This document shows, piece after piece, positions 39,065 to 49,551 of a stretch of 64,000 nt of DNA. The stretch is from Serratia marcescens subsp. marcescens ATCC 13880 (lineage in GTDB: Bacteria > Pseudomonadota > Gammaproteobacteria > Enterobacterales > Enterobacteriaceae): NCBI RefSeq assembly GCF_017299535.1, contig NZ_CP071238.1:1240001-1304000 (forward strand), written 5' to 3'. The position numbers were made by a program, and so were the translations under genes. Under the pieces are notes generated by a model. It was not told where the DNA came from. It saw nothing but the letters and a program-made list of their open reading frames with translations, and did no database searches. Each line of letters starts with the position of its first letter. Position 1 is the stretch's first letter.

Positions 39065-41872
39065 ATGCAGAACGGCGCAATGAAGGCCTGGCTGGATTCC
39101 TCCTATCTGGCGGGCGCGAACCAGTCTTACATAGAGCAGCTCTATGAAGACTTCTTAACCGATCCGGGTTCCGTTGAAGATAGCTGGCGTTCCATTTTTC
39201 AACAGCTACCAACCGCGGGTGTCAAACCCGATCAGCTTCACTCTCAAACGCGCGATTACTTCCGCCGCCTGGCGAAAGACTCCGCGCGCTACAACACCAC
39301 CATCACCGATCCGGAAACCGACGCCAAACAGGTCAAGGTACTGCAGCTGATCAACGCCTTCCGCTTCCGCGGGCATCAGCATGCCAACCTCGATCCGCTT
39401 GGCCTGTGGCAGCGCGAGCAAGTTCCTGACCTTGATCCCGCTTACCACAACCTGACCGAAGCCGATTTCCAGGAAACCTTCAACGTGGGCTCTTTCGCCA
39501 TCGGCAAAGAAACCATGAAGCTGGGCGATCTGTACGCCGCGCTGAAGCAGACCTATTGCGGGTCGATCGGCGCTGAGTACATGCACATCACCAACACCGA
39601 AGAGAAACGCTGGATCCAGCAGCGCATCGAGTCGGTGGTGGGGCGCGCCAGCTTTACCGCCGACGAAAAACGCCGTTTCCTGAACGAGCTGACCGCGGCG
39701 GAAGGCCTGGAACGTTACCTGGGCGCCAAATTCCCGGGTGCCAAACGCTTCTCGCTGGAAGGCGGCGACGCGCTGGTGCCGATGCTGAAAGAGATGGTGC
39801 GCCACGCTGGCAAGAACGGCACGCGCGAAGTGGTGTTGGGCATGGCCCACCGCGGCCGTCTGAACGTGCTGATCAACGTGCTGGGCAAAAAGCCGGCCGA
39901 TCTGTTCGACGAATTCGCCGGCAAGCATAAAGAACACCTCGGCACCGGTGACGTGAAATATCACCAGGGCTTCTCTTCCGACGTGGAAACCGAAGGTGGC
40001 ATGGTTCACCTGGCGCTGGCGTTCAACCCGTCGCACCTGGAGATCGTCAGCCCGGTGGTCATGGGGTCGGTTCGCGCCCGTCGCGATCGTCTGGACGAAG
40101 CGCGCAGCAACATGGTGCTGCCGATCACCATCCACGGCGACGCCGCCATCACCGGCCAGGGCGTGGTTCAGGAAACCCTGAACATGTCTCAGGCCCGCGG
40201 CTACGAAGTGGGCGGCACCGTGCGTATCGTCATCAACAACCAGGTTGGCTTCACCACCTCCAACCCGCTGGATGCGCGCTCTACCGAATACTGCACCGAC
40301 ATCGCCAAAATGGTTCAGTCGCCGATCTTCCACGTTAATGCGGACGATCCGGAGGCCGTGGCCTTCGTCACCCGCCTGGCGTTGGATTTCCGTAACACCT
40401 TTAAGCGTGACGTGATGATCGATCTGGTCTGCTACCGTCGCCATGGGCACAACGAGGCCGACGAGCCGAGCGCCACCCAGCCGGTGATGTATCAGAAGAT
40501 CAAGAAACACCCTACGCCGCGCAAAATCTACGCTGACGTGCTGACCGAGCAGAAAGTGGCCAGCCTGGAAGATGCCACGGAAATGGTCAACCTGTACCGC
40601 GACGCGCTCGACCGCGGCGATTGCGTGGTTGAAGAGTGGCGTCCGATGAACCTGCACTCCTTCACCTGGTCACCGTACCTGAACCACGAGTGGGACGAAG
40701 AGTACCCGAGCAAGGTTGAGATGAAGCGCCTGCAGGAGCTGGCACGCCGCATCAGCACCGTGCCGGAAGCGATCGAAATGCAGTCGCGCGTGGCGAAAAT
40801 CTACGCTGACCGCGCCGAGATGGCCGCAGGCAACAAGCCGTTCGACTGGGGCGCCGCCGAAACGCTGGCCTACGCCACCATGGCGGATGAAGGCATTCCA
40901 ATCCGCATCTCCGGCGAAGACGCCGGCCGCGGCACCTTCTTCCACCGTCACGCGGTGGTGCACAACCAGAAAAACGGTTCGGTCTACGTTCCGCTGGCGA
41001 ATATCCACAGCGGCCAGGGCGAATTCAAGGTCTGGGACTCCGTGCTGTCTGAAGAAGCGGTGCTGGCGTTCGAATACGGCTACGCCACGGCGGAACCGCG
41101 TACGCTGACCATCTGGGAAGCGCAGTTCGGCGACTTCGCCAACGGCGCGCAGGTCGTTATCGACCAGTTCATCAGCTCCGGCGAGCAAAAATGGGGCCGT
41201 ATGTGCGGCCTGGTGATGCTGCTGCCGCACGGCTATGAAGGCCAGGGCCCTGAGCACTCTTCCGCGCGTCTGGAACGCTATCTGCAGCTGTGCGCAGAGC
41301 AGAACATGCAGGTGTGCGTCCCGTCCACGCCGGCGCAGGTTTACCATATGCTGCGTCGTCAGGCGCTGCGCGGTATGCGCCGTCCGTTGGTGGTGATGTC
41401 GCCGAAGTCGCTGCTGCGTCATCCGCTGGCGATTTCTTCGCTGGACGAGCTGGCCAACGGCACCTTCCTGCCGGCGATCGGCGAGATCGACGACTTGGAT
41501 CCGAAAGCGGTCAAGCGCGTCGTGCTGTGCTCCGGCAAGGTCTACTACGACCTGCTGGAACAGCGTCGCAAGAACGAGCAGAAAGACGTGGCCATCGTGC
41601 GCATCGAGCAGCTGTATCCGTTCCCGCATCAGGCCGTGCAGGCCGTGCTGGAGCAATACTCGCACGTGCATGATTTCGTCTGGTGTCAGGAAGAGCCGCT
41701 GAACCAGGGCGCCTGGTACTGCAGCCAGCACAACTTCCGTGAAGTGGTGCCGTTCGGGGCTTCTTTACGTTACGCAGGACGTCCGGCCTCCGCTTCTCCG
41801 GCGGTGGGCTATATGTCCGTACACCAGAAGCAGCAGCAGGCTCTGGTGAACGACGCGCTGAATATTGACTAA
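39065..41872 (+). CDS. sucA: 2-oxoglutarate dehydrogenase E1 component
   Basis: Thiamine-diphosphate enzyme that decarboxylates 2-oxoglutarate and passes the succinyl group to SucB. The 935-residue product has an N-terminal E2-binding segment, the substrate histidine region (FRFRGHQHANLDPLG, MAHRGRLNVL) and a ThDP/Mg motif (GDAAITGQGVVQETLNMS ending in an NNQVGFTT loop). The C-terminal transketolase-like half has EDAGRGTFFHRHAV and HGYEGQGPEHSSAR. ATG 39065 is preferred over ATG 39062 because AAGGGA lies five bases before it and the family starts MQN. Confidence 0.97.
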   Translation: MQNGAMKAWLDSSYLAGANQSYIEQLYEDFLTDPGSVEDSWRSIFQQLPTAGVKPDQLHSQTRDYFRRLAKDSARYNTTITDPETDAKQVKVLQLINAFRFRGHQHANLDPLGLWQREQVPDLDPAYHNLTEADFQETFNVGSFAIGKETMKLGDLYAALKQTYCGSIGAEYMHITNTEEKRWIQQRIESVVGRASFTADEKRRFLNELTAAEGLERYLGAKFPGAKRFSLEGGDALVPMLKEMVRHAGKNGTREVVLGMAHRGRLNVLINVLGKKPADLFDEFAGKHKEHLGTGDVKYHQGFSSDVETEGGMVHLALAFNPSHLEIVSPVVMGSVRARRDRLDEARSNMVLPITIHGDAAITGQGVVQETLNMSQARGYEVGGTVRIVINNQVGFTTSNPLDARSTEYCTDIAKMVQSPIFHVNADDPEAVAFVTRLALDFRNTFKRDVMIDLVCYRRHGHNEADEPSATQPVMYQKIKKHPTPRKIYADVLTEQKVASLEDATEMVNLYRDALDRGDCVVEEWRPMNLHSFTWSPYLNHEWDEEYPSKVEMKRLQELARRISTVPEAIEMQSRVAKIYADRAEMAAGNKPFDWGAAETLAYATMADEGIPIRISGEDAGRGTFFHRHAVVHNQKNGSVYVPLANIHSGQGEFKVWDSVLSEEAVLAFEYGYATAEPRTLTIWEAQFGDFANGAQVVIDQFISSGEQKWGRMCGLVMLLPHGYEGQGPEHSSARLERYLQLCAEQNMQVCVPSTPAQVYHMLRRQALRGMRRPLVVMSPKSLLRHPLAISSLDELANGTFLPAIGEIDDLDPKAVKRVVLCSGKVYYDLLEQRRKNEQKDVAIVRIEQLYPFPHQAVQAVLEQYSHVHDFVWCQEEPLNQGAWYCSQHNFREVVPFGASLRYAGRPASASPAVGYMSVHQKQQQALVNDALNID

Positions 41873-41881
41873 TGTTCGCTC

Positions 41882-41907
41882 GCTTGCCGGCCGTGGGGCC
41901 GGCAAGC
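41882..41907 (+). repeat. Intercistronic hairpin between sucA and sucB
   Basis: GCTTGCCGGCC (41882-41892), a GTGG loop and GGCCGGCAAGC (41897-41907) form a perfect 11-bp stem without a T-run. It is probably an mRNA-stability element, not a terminator. Confidence 0.65.
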
Positions 41908-41936
41908 AGATGATAAAAAACTTAAGGGAAAGCTAA

Positions 41937-43154
41937 ATGAGTAGCGTAGATATTCTGGTTCCTGACCTTCCTGAATCGGTTGCCGATGCGACCGTAGCCA
42001 CCTGGCACAAAAAGCCGGGCGACAGCGTGCAGCGTGATGAAGTCCTGGTTGAAATCGAAACCGACAAAGTGGTGTTGGAAGTGCCGGCCAGTGAAGCGGG
42101 CATTCTCGATGCTATCGTGGAAGAAGAGGGCGCGACCGTACTGTCTCGCCAGCTGCTCGGCCGCATCCGCCCAGGCGACAGCTCCGGCAAACCGACCGCC
42201 GAGAAGAGCCAGGAGAAAGAGTCCACGCCTGCACAGCGCGCGACCGCGAGCCTGGAAGAAGAAAGCAATGACGCGCTCAGCCCGGCGATTCGCCGCCTGA
42301 TCGCCGAACACGACCTCGATGCCGGCGCCATCAAAGGCACCGGCGTGGGTGGCCGCATCACGCGTGAAGACGTGGAAGCGCACCTGGCCAAAGGCGGCGC
42401 CGCCGCCAAACCGGCCGCCGCCGCTGAAGCCGCACCGCAGCCTGCTCTGGCCGGCCGTAGCGAAAAACGCGTGCCGATGACTCGCCTGCGCAAACGCGTC
42501 GCTGAGCGTCTGCTGGAAGCGAAGAACAGCACCGCGATGCTGACCACCTTCAACGAAATCAACATGCAGCCGATCATGGATCTGCGCAAGCAGTACGGCG
42601 AAGCCTTCGAGAAGCGCCACGGCGTGCGTCTGGGCTTCATGTCCTTCTACATCAAGGCGGTGGTTGAAGCGCTGAAGCGCTTCCCGGAAGTGAACGCGTC
42701 GATCGACGGTTCCGACGTGGTTTACCACAACTACTTCGACATCAGCATCGCGGTTTCTACCCCGCGCGGCCTGGTGACGCCGGTACTGCGCGATGTGGAC
42801 GCCATGAGCATGGCTGACATCGAGAAGAAAATCAAAGAGCTGGCCGTTAAGGGCCGCGACGGCAAACTGACCGTGGAAGAGCTGACCGGCGGTAACTTCA
42901 CCATTACCAACGGCGGCGTATTCGGCTCCCTGATGTCTACCCCGATCATCAACCCGCCGCAGAGCGCCATCCTGGGCATGCACGCCATCAAAGATCGCCC
43001 AATGGCGGTCAATGGTCAGGTGGTGATCCAGCCGATGATGTATCTGGCGCTGTCTTATGACCACCGCCTGATCGACGGTAAAGAATCCGTCGGTTATCTG
43101 GTGACGGTCAAAGAGATGCTGGAAGATCCGGCTCGTCTGCTGCTGGACGTCTAG
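41937..43154 (+). CDS. sucB: 2-oxoglutarate dehydrogenase E2, dihydrolipoamide succinyltransferase
   Basis: Core of the 2-oxoglutarate dehydrogenase complex. The 405-residue product has an N-terminal lipoyl domain with the lipoylated lysine in [13 protein letters not shown] (about residue 44). An Ala/Glu/Lys-rich linker and a peripheral-subunit-binding domain follow ([15 protein letters not shown], near 115-150). The catalytic domain ends with the active-site [25 protein letters not shown] precedes the ATG. Confidence 0.98.
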   Translation: MSSVDILVPDLPESVADATVATWHKKPGDSVQRDEVLVEIETDKVVLEVPASEAGILDAIVEEEGATVLSRQLLGRIRPGDSSGKPTAEKSQEKESTPAQRATASLEEESNDALSPAIRRLIAEHDLDAGAIKGTGVGGRITREDVEAHLAKGGAAAKPAAAAEAAPQPALAGRSEKRVPMTRLRKRVAERLLEAKNSTAMLTTFNEINMQPIMDLRKQYGEAFEKRHGVRLGFMSFYIKAVVEALKRFPEVNASIDGSDVVYHNYFDISIAVSTPRGLVTPVLRDVDAMSMADIEKKIKELAVKGRDGKLTVEELTGGNFTITNGGVFGSLMSTPIINPPQSAILGMHAIKDRPMAVNGQVVIQPMMYLALSYDHRLIDGKESVGYLVTVKEMLEDPARLLLDV

Positions 43155-43165
43155 TAACCCTTGCC

Positions 43166-43185
43166 GGGCGCGGCGTGCCGCGCCC
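43166..43185 (+). repeat. Intercistronic hairpin between sucB and sucC
   Basis: GGGCGCGGC (43166-43174), GT and GCCGCGCCC (43177-43185) form a perfect GC-rich palindrome with no T-run, 11 bases after the sucB stop. Confidence 0.6.
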
Positions 43186-43276
43186 GCACTCTGTGCTATG
43201 TGGCCGGAAAACCATGCGGTTTACCGCGTAATAATGGTCCGGCTAAAAACCTTCAGAACTGAATGGATAGAACATC

Positions 43277-44443
43277 ATGAATTTACACGAATATCAGGCA
43301 AAACAGCTGTTTGCTCGGTATGGCATGCCGGCACCAACCGGTTACGCCTGTACCACTCCGCGTGAAGCAGAAGAAGCCGCATCCAAAATCGGCTCCGGCC
43401 CGTGGGTGGTGAAATGTCAGGTTCATGCTGGCGGCCGCGGTAAAGCGGGCGGCGTTAAAGTCGTCAACAGCAAAGAAGATATCCGTGCTTTCGCGGAAGC
43501 CTGGTTGGGCAAACGTCTGGTGACTTACCAGACTGACGCGCTGGGCCAGCCGGTTAACCAGATCCTGGTTGAAGCGGCGACCGACATCGATAAAGAACTG
43601 TACCTGGGCGCCGTCGTAGACCGCGCGACCCGTCGCATCGTATTCATGGCGTCTACCGAAGGCGGCGTGGAAATCGAGAAAGTGGCGGAAGAAACCCCTG
43701 AACTGATCCACAAAATGACCATCGATCCGCTGGCGGGTCCACAGCCTTATCAGGGCCGTGAGCTGGCCTTCAAACTGGGCCTGACCGGCAAGCAAGTCAG
43801 CCAGTTCGCCAAGATCTTCATGGGCCTGGCGACGCTGTTCCTGGAGCGCGACCTGGCGATGGTTGAGATCAACCCGCTGGTGATCACCAAGCAGGGCGAT
43901 CTGGTGTGCCTGGACGGCAAACTGGGCGCCGACGGCAACGCCCTGTTCCGTCAGCCTGAACTGCGTGAAATGCGTGACCCTTCTCAGGAAGATGAGCGTG
44001 AATCCCGTGCGGCCCAGTGGGAGCTGAACTACGTTGCCCTCGACGGCAACATCGGCTGCATGGTGAACGGCGCAGGTCTGGCGATGGGCACCATGGACAT
44101 CGTTAAACTGCACGGCGGCGAGCCGGCCAACTTCCTGGACGTAGGCGGCGGCGCGACCAAAGAGCGCGTGACCGAAGCGTTCAAAATCATCCTGTCCGAC
44201 GACAAGGTGAAAGCGGTTCTGGTTAACATCTTCGGTGGTATCGTTCGTTGCGATCTGATCGCCGACGGCATCATCGGCGCAGTGGCTGAAGTGGGCGTTA
44301 ACGTCCCGGTCGTGGTGCGCCTGGAAGGGAACAACGCCGAACTGGGCGCCAAGAAACTGGCGGACAGCGGCCTGAATATCATTGCTGCGACCAGCCTGAC
44401 TGATGCGGCTCAGCAAGTTGTTGCAGCAGTGGAGGGTAAATAA
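43277..44443 (+). CDS. sucC: Succinyl-CoA synthetase beta subunit (ADP-forming)
   Basis: Beta subunit of the enzyme that converts succinyl-CoA to succinate with ATP formation. The 388-residue product begins [18 protein letters not shown]. Its ATP-grasp domain has [16 protein letters not shown]. The C-terminal domain has [18 protein letters not shown] and [11 protein letters not shown]. The TAA overlaps the sucD ATG by one base, which matches 1:1 subunit synthesis. Confidence 0.98.
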   Translation: MNLHEYQAKQLFARYGMPAPTGYACTTPREAEEAASKIGSGPWVVKCQVHAGGRGKAGGVKVVNSKEDIRAFAEAWLGKRLVTYQTDALGQPVNQILVEAATDIDKELYLGAVVDRATRRIVFMASTEGGVEIEKVAEETPELIHKMTIDPLAGPQPYQGRELAFKLGLTGKQVSQFAKIFMGLATLFLERDLAMVEINPLVITKQGDLVCLDGKLGADGNALFRQPELREMRDPSQEDERESRAAQWELNYVALDGNIGCMVNGAGLAMGTMDIVKLHGGEPANFLDVGGGATKERVTEAFKIILSDDKVKAVLVNIFGGIVRCDLIADGIIGAVAEVGVNVPVVVRLEGNNAELGAKKLADSGLNIIAATSLTDAAQQVVAAVEGK

Positions 44444-45315
44444 TGTCCATCTTAATCGATAAAAACACCAAAGTAATTTGCCAGGGCTTCACCGGTAGCC
44501 AGGGGACTTTCCACTCCGAACAAGCTATCGCTTACGGCACCAAAATGGTTGGCGGCGTCACCCCAGGCAAAGGCGGCACTCAGCACCTGGGTCTGCCGGT
44601 GTTCAACACCGTGCGCGAAGCGGTTGAAGCGACCGGCGCGACGGCCTCCGTCATTTACGTTCCAGCGCCGTTCTGCAAAGACTCCATTCTGGAAGCGATC
44701 GATGCCGGCATCAAATTGATCATCACCATCACCGAAGGCATCCCGACCCTGGACATGCTGACCGTGAAAGTGAAGCTGGACGAAGCCGGCGTGCGCATGA
44801 TTGGGCCGAACTGCCCTGGCGTGATCACCCCGGGCGAGTGCAAAATCGGCATCATGCCTGGCCACATCCACCTGCCGGGCAAAGTGGGCATCGTTTCCCG
44901 CTCCGGCACCCTGACCTATGAAGCGGTGAAACAAACCACCGATGCCGGTCTGGGCCAGTCCACCTGTGTGGGCATCGGCGGCGACCCGATCCCGGGCTCC
45001 AACTTCATCGATATCCTGAAGATGTTCCAACAGGATCCGCAGACCGAAGCGATCGTGATGATCGGTGAGATCGGCGGCAGCGCTGAAGAAGAAGCGGCGG
45101 CTTACATCAAAGAACACGTCACCAAACCGGTCGTGGGTTACATCGCCGGCGTGACCGCGCCGAAAGGCAAACGCATGGGCCACGCGGGCGCCATCATCGC
45201 CGGCGGCAAAGGCACGGCGGACGAGAAGTTTGCTGCGCTGGAAGCGGCGGGCGTGAAAACCGTTCGCAGCCTGGCGGACATCGGCGACGCGGTAAAAGCG
45301 GTGCTGAAGCGCTAA
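44443..45315 (+). CDS. sucD: Succinyl-CoA synthetase alpha subunit
   Basis: CoA-binding, phosphohistidine-carrying alpha subunit. The 290-residue product has the N-terminal Rossmann segment [20 protein letters not shown] and the [10 protein letters not shown] loop. The phosphorylated histidine lies in [19 protein letters not shown] (about residue 247). It is the last gene of the sdh-suc operon. In E. coli the 3' end of this transcript yields the small RNA SdhX; here a 73-base 3' region with a terminator exists, but I could not recognise an SdhX homologue. Confidence 0.98.
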   Translation: MSILIDKNTKVICQGFTGSQGTFHSEQAIAYGTKMVGGVTPGKGGTQHLGLPVFNTVREAVEATGATASVIYVPAPFCKDSILEAIDAGIKLIITITEGIPTLDMLTVKVKLDEAGVRMIGPNCPGVITPGECKIGIMPGHIHLPGKVGIVSRSGTLTYEAVKQTTDAGLGQSTCVGIGGDPIPGSNFIDILKMFQQDPQTEAIVMIGEIGGSAEEEAAAYIKEHVTKPVVGYIAGVTAPKGKRMGHAGAIIAGGKGTADEKFAALEAAGVKTVRSLADIGDAVKAVLKR

Positions 45316-45351
45316 GAACCTAGTACGAAATAACAATATCTCGACATGTTT

Positions 45352-45376
45352 GGCCACCCATTGGGTGGCCTTTTTT
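45352..45376 (+). terminator. Rho-independent terminator of the sdh-suc operon
   Basis: GGCCACCCA (45352-45360) and TGGGTGGCC (45362-45370) form a near-continuous palindrome followed by six T residues, 37 bases after sucD. Confidence 0.9.
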
Positions 45377-45387
45377 ATGGGTAAAGA

Positions 45388-47286
45388 TCAGAAATCGTTG
45401 AGCGCCTTGATCAGCGCGATCCGATCCTGCAGGCGGCGCTGCTGCACCGGATCCGCGGCGGCTTGCCGCTGCTGCTCCAGCGAGGTGAGGGCGGCGCGGC
45501 AATCGTCGGCGTTGCTGAACAGCGCGTCTTTGACGTTGATCGAGGCGACGTTGGTGTAGCGCCCGTCGTCGGTGGTCGGTACCTGGATAACGCCTTCATT
45601 AAGCAGCCGTTTGACGATCGCCCGCTGCGGTTCGTATCCTTCCATGCCAACCAGTTTCCAGCGCTGCGGCGGCACGCCCTGGTATTGGCCGTGTTTCACT
45701 TCCGTCAGGTAGCGCAGGGCCAGGTGGCGAATGGTGCCTTCTTCTTCACCGTATTGCGCTTTGCTGTCGAACAGCACCGGGAAGGATTGCCCTTCCAGCG
45801 CGCCGCCCTTTTGCGTCAGGTGGCCCATGCGGTAACTGTTCATGCCCAGACGGATCGGCATGTCGTCGGTGACCGGCGTGCCGTCCGCCAGGCGCAGATC
45901 GACGATGCGCGAACCGGCGGGTTGGCGCAGATCAATGGTATAGGTGACGCCATCGAAGAAATCGTTGGTGGAATATTTGGACGAACGCCGCGCCGGGTTA
46001 AAGCTGTAGGTGACGTCGCCCGGCTGCAGCTGATTGAAGTAGCCGGCGGACCACTCCATATAGCGTTTAAGCGCTTTACCGTTAAGTTGATAAACGGTGA
46101 TCTCGCCGCCGGCGTATTGGTAGTTAAAGGCGATATCCTTGGCCTTGATGTCGCCGACGTCCAGTTTGGCGCGATCGTTGTCGATCTGCAGAGCGATCAC
46201 CTGCGCCTGCGGTGCGTAGTGACGGGCGGCCTGCTGGAACAGCGCGCTGATGCCGGTATCCTGCACGTGCACCTGAGGAATGCCGCGGAACTCGTCGGCA
46301 GGCACCAGATCGCTGCCGCTCAGCTTCGCCACCACCCGGTTGGCGTTGGCGCGCAAAATGTCATGATACGGCTGGTAGAGAGCCTGCATGGCGCTGTCCG
46401 GCGTCAGCCCTTTGATCGGGTAGGTGTAGCTGTTTTTGTCGATCAGCGTGAATTTGCCGTCGCGGCGTTCAAATTGCAGATCGATGCGTGACAGCGCGCG
46501 GCCGTATTTGTCCGGTTCGGTGATGATGACGCCGTTGACCACCGCCTTGTCGATCTTCACATGCATGTGGCCGGCGACGATCGCCGCCAGTTCCGGGTTG
46601 GCGTTGGCAATGTCGGCCACGCCGGTGCCCGGGCGCTGGTTCTCGTTGTCGATGCCCATATGCGCCACCAGTACGATGGCATCAACCTGGCCGTCGATTT
46701 GTTTGATGACCTGTTTCACCGCCTGCACCGGATCGGTGAAGTTCAGTCCTTTGATACGATCGGTGCCCTTGGCGAATTCAGCGGTCATCGGCGTGTCCAT
46801 GCCGATAATGCCGATCTTCACGCCCTGGCGTTCGAGGATGGTGTAGGCCGGCAGATAAGGCTTGCCGTTGTCCCAGACGATGTTGCCCGCCAGCGCCGCG
46901 CCCTTGAACTGCTTGAGCGGGGTGGCCAGCGCCGGCAGGCCGAAGTCGAACTCGTGATTGCCCATCACCCAGACGTCGTAGTTGAGCGTGTTGAGGCCCA
47001 GCATCATCGGGCTGACGGCCTCATGCTTGAAGGTTTCAACGAAGTTGCCCTGAATAGTGTCGCCGGCGTCCACCAGGATCAGGTTAGGCTGCTCGGCGCG
47101 TACCTTTTTGACCTGAGTGGCTATCTGGCTCAGGCTGCCCGCCAGGTTTTCCGTGTCGCTGGCGTAGTCCCAAGGCACGAAGGTACCGTGCAGATCGGAG
47201 GTGCCCAGCAGGGTGATGTTTACCGTTTCGGCGGCCATGGCGTTTCCCGAGAGTCCCAAGACAGAGGCAAAGATGATTTTTTTCAT
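45388..47286 (-). CDS. Periplasmic bifunctional 5'-nucleotidase / cyclic-nucleotide phosphodiesterase family protein
   Basis: A 632-residue exported metallophosphoesterase of the 5'-nucleotidase (UshA/CpdB/YfkN) superfamily. The signal peptide ends at NAMA (residue 18). The N-terminal metal-binding domain has LLGTSDLHGTF, DAGDTIQGN, MGNHEFDFG and GHMHVKID. The C-terminal 5'-nucleotidase domain has the substrate-binding region with NYQYAGGEITVYQLNGKAL. The start is a clear MKK signal sequence. A CRP-like site lies 115 bases upstream. E. coli has mngRAB at this place instead. It probably scavenges external nucleotides; exact specificity (5'-nucleotides or 2',3'-cyclic) cannot be read from sequence. 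Confidence 0.85.
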   Translation of the reverse strand: MKKIIFASVLGLSGNAMAAETVNITLLGTSDLHGTFVPWDYASDTENLAGSLSQIATQVKKVRAEQPNLILVDAGDTIQGNFVETFKHEAVSPMMLGLNTLNYDVWVMGNHEFDFGLPALATPLKQFKGAALAGNIVWDNGKPYLPAYTILERQGVKIGIIGMDTPMTAEFAKGTDRIKGLNFTDPVQAVKQVIKQIDGQVDAIVLVAHMGIDNENQRPGTGVADIANANPELAAIVAGHMHVKIDKAVVNGVIITEPDKYGRALSRIDLQFERRDGKFTLIDKNSYTYPIKGLTPDSAMQALYQPYHDILRANANRVVAKLSGSDLVPADEFRGIPQVHVQDTGISALFQQAARHYAPQAQVIALQIDNDRAKLDVGDIKAKDIAFNYQYAGGEITVYQLNGKALKRYMEWSAGYFNQLQPGDVTYSFNPARRSSKYSTNDFFDGVTYTIDLRQPAGSRIVDLRLADGTPVTDDMPIRLGMNSYRMGHLTQKGGALEGQSFPVLFDSKAQYGEEEGTIRHLALRYLTEVKHGQYQGVPPQRWKLVGMEGYEPQRAIVKRLLNEGVIQVPTTDDGRYTNVASINVKDALFSNADDCRAALTSLEQQRQAAADPVQQRRLQDRIALIKALNDF

Positions 47287-47400
47287 AACTTATTGTCACT
47301 CAATGCAATTTTAACATAAGCGGTCATTTTGCTACAAAATCGCAACCTTTACGATCCCATCGCGAGAAATAGACTAATATTGGAGAGAGATTTGTTGTTT

Positions 47401-47416
47401 TGTGACTGCAATCACT
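47401..47416. promoter_or_regulatory. CRP-like site upstream of the 5'-nucleotidase gene
   Basis: TGTGACTGCAATCACT matches TGTGA-N6-TCACA at nine of ten positions. It is centred about 122 bases from the minus-strand start codon, and could also serve the cyd side. Confidence 0.65.
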
Positions 47417-47614
47417 GTCACGGCTTAATGGAAATAAAAGGTTAATTATGTCGCAGAATAAGCGCGTAATAATACAATGGCAGCTCTTTTAAATTACATT
47501 TATTTAACACAAAAATATCATTAAAAAACAATTAAACCATTGCGCAACATGCCCTCAAGAAAAATAGGCGAAATGTGCTGATGAATATGGAAATAATATG
47601 CGGATAGGCTTAAA

Positions 47615-47628
47615 TTGTCTCAGATCAA
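47615..47628. promoter_or_regulatory. FNR-like element upstream of cydA
   Basis: TTGTCTCAGATCAA matches TTGAT-N4-ATCAA with two mismatches in the left half. cydAB is FNR- and ArcA-regulated in E. coli, which supports the guess. Confidence 0.4.
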
Positions 47629-47968
47629 ATTAGCCCGAAGTACCTCTTTCGGCTAAGATTTGACCTGTAACCAAAAGTCCAACCCACGTCACGTAAAAAC
47701 CTATTTATTGTGTGGAATTGGGCGAGTATCATCCATGTTGTGATTATGGATGGTTGATCTTGTTGCATTTGTTACCCGTTGTCGGTTTTCAGTGGCGTGC
47801 TTGTCGACGGCCCGAGAGGCTATTGGCGAGTGTGCGGTTGAAAGCGGAGAAGCTGGATCAAATTTGTTGTGTTTAAGGGCATTCACTGCGGGGCGTTACT
47901 GGCGGCTTTGAAAGAAGCATGCCGATAACCGCGTGTCGGAGTCTTCCTGCGAGGAGCAAGGAGTCAAG

Positions 47969-49537
47969 ATGTTTGATATTGTCGAACTGTCGCGCTTACA
48001 GTTTGCTTTAACGGCGATGTACCATTTCTTATTTGTCCCATTAACGCTCGGTATGGCGTTCTTGCTGGCAATTATGGAAACGGTATATGTCCTGTCTGGC
48101 AAACAAATCTATAAAGACATGACCAAATTCTGGGGAAAGTTATTTGCGATTAACTTTGCTCTGGGTGTGGCCACCGGTTTGACCATGGAGTTCCAGTTCG
48201 GGACCAACTGGTCGTATTTCTCTCATTACGTCGGCGATATCTTCGGGGCCCCACTGGCTATCGAAGGTCTGATGGCGTTCTTCCTTGAATCGACGCTAGT
48301 CGGCCTGTTCTTCTTCGGCTGGGATCGTCTGAGCAAGGTGCAGCACATGGCGGTAACCTGGTTCGTGGCCCTCGGCTCCAACCTGTCCGCGCTGTGGATC
48401 CTGGTCGCCAATGGCTGGATGCAGAACCCGATCGCGTCGGATTTCAACTTCGAAACCATGCGCATGGAGATGGTCAGCTTCTCCGAGCTGGTGCTTAACC
48501 CGGTTGCGCAGGTGAAATTCGTTCACACCGTGGCTGCAGGTTACACCACCGGCGCCATGTTCGTGCTGGGCATCAGCTCCTACTATCTGCTGAAGGGCCG
48601 CGACATCGCTTTCGCCAAGCGCTCCTTCGCCATCGCCGCCAGCTTCGGCATGGCTGCGGTGCTGTCGGTGATCGTGCTGGGTGACGAATCCGGTTACGAA
48701 ATGGGCGACGTACAGAAAACCAAACTGGCCGCCATCGAAGCGGAGTGGGATACCCAGCCGGCGCCGGCGTCCTTCACTCTGTTCGGCATTCCCGATCAGG
48801 ACAAGATGGAAAACTCCTTCTCTATTCAGATCCCGTATGCGCTTGGCCTGATCGCCACGCGTTCCACCGACACGCAGGTCACCGGCCTGAAAGATCTGCT
48901 GGCGCAACATGAAGTGCGCATCCGCAACGGCATGAAAGCCTACCAGCTGCTGGAAGAGCTGCGCGGCGGCAATACCGATCCTGCGGTGCGTGCGGAATTC
49001 AACAAAACCAAGCAAGACCTGGGCTACGGCATGCTGCTGAAGCGTTATACCCCGAACGTCAGTGACGCGACGGAAGCGCAGATCCAGCTGGCGACCAAGG
49101 ACTCCATTCCACGCGTGGCGCCGCTGTACTTCGCCTTCCGCATCATGGTGGCCTGTGGCGTGCTGATGCTGCTGATTATCGGCCTGTCCTTCCTGAGCGT
49201 GGTGCGCGGCCGCATCGGCCAGAAAAAATGGCTGTTGCGTGCGGCGCTGTATGGCCTGCCGCTGCCGTGGATCGCGGTGGAAGCCGGCTGGTTCGTGGCG
49301 GAATACGGCCGTCAACCGTGGGCGATTGGTGAGGTGCTGCCGACCGCAGTCGCCAACTCTTCGCTGACCGCGGGCGACATTCTGTTCTCGATGGGGCTGA
49401 TTTGCGGCTTGTACACCCTGTTCCTGGTGGCTGAAATGTACCTGATGTTCAAGTTTGCGCGTCTGGGTCCAAGCAGCCTGAAAACCGGCCGCTACCACTT
49501 TGAACAACCGACTGCCGCCGTGCAGGAAGCGCGCTAA
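47969..49537 (+). CDS. cydA: Cytochrome bd-I ubiquinol oxidase subunit I
   Basis: Heme-bearing subunit of the high-affinity terminal oxidase used at low oxygen. The 522-residue product equals E. coli CydA in length. It has the heme d/b595 ligand histidine 19 (LTAMYHFLF), histidine 186 in [12 protein letters not shown], the periplasmic Q-loop (about 240-380) for quinol oxidation, and the [13 protein letters not shown] motif. ATG 47969 is chosen because AAGGAG lies seven bases upstream; an in-frame start 12 codons earlier lacks this. Confidence 0.98.
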   Translation: MFDIVELSRLQFALTAMYHFLFVPLTLGMAFLLAIMETVYVLSGKQIYKDMTKFWGKLFAINFALGVATGLTMEFQFGTNWSYFSHYVGDIFGAPLAIEGLMAFFLESTLVGLFFFGWDRLSKVQHMAVTWFVALGSNLSALWILVANGWMQNPIASDFNFETMRMEMVSFSELVLNPVAQVKFVHTVAAGYTTGAMFVLGISSYYLLKGRDIAFAKRSFAIAASFGMAAVLSVIVLGDESGYEMGDVQKTKLAAIEAEWDTQPAPASFTLFGIPDQDKMENSFSIQIPYALGLIATRSTDTQVTGLKDLLAQHEVRIRNGMKAYQLLEELRGGNTDPAVRAEFNKTKQDLGYGMLLKRYTPNVSDATEAQIQLATKDSIPRVAPLYFAFRIMVACGVLMLLIIGLSFLSVVRGRIGQKKWLLRAALYGLPLPWIAVEAGWFVAEYGRQPWAIGEVLPTAVANSSLTAGDILFSMGLICGLYTLFLVAEMYLMFKFARLGPSSLKTGRYHFEQPTAAVQEAR

Positions 49538-49551
49538 ACAGGAGTCCACGT

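Larger units (their letters stand above)
47287..47968. other. Divergent control region of the 5'-nucleotidase gene and cydA
   Basis: This 682-bp AT-rich gap has a CRP-like site at 47401-47416 for the minus-strand gene and an FNR-like element at 47615-47628 before cydA. A partial inverted repeat lies around 47736-47760 (ATCATCCAT ... ATGGATGG). The cydA leader is long, as in E. coli where several oxygen-regulated promoters lie here. Short reading frames in it lack ribosome-binding sites. Confidence 0.55.

Noticed and set aside
45316..45380. An SdhX-type small RNA from the sucD 3' end
   Set aside because: A 3' region with a terminator exists, but I could not recognise the SdhX seed or secondary structure, so I annotate only the terminator.
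47701..47886. A 61-codon minus-strand frame in the cydA leader
   Set aside because: No ribosome-binding site and no homology; it lies in a long regulatory leader known from other enterobacteria.
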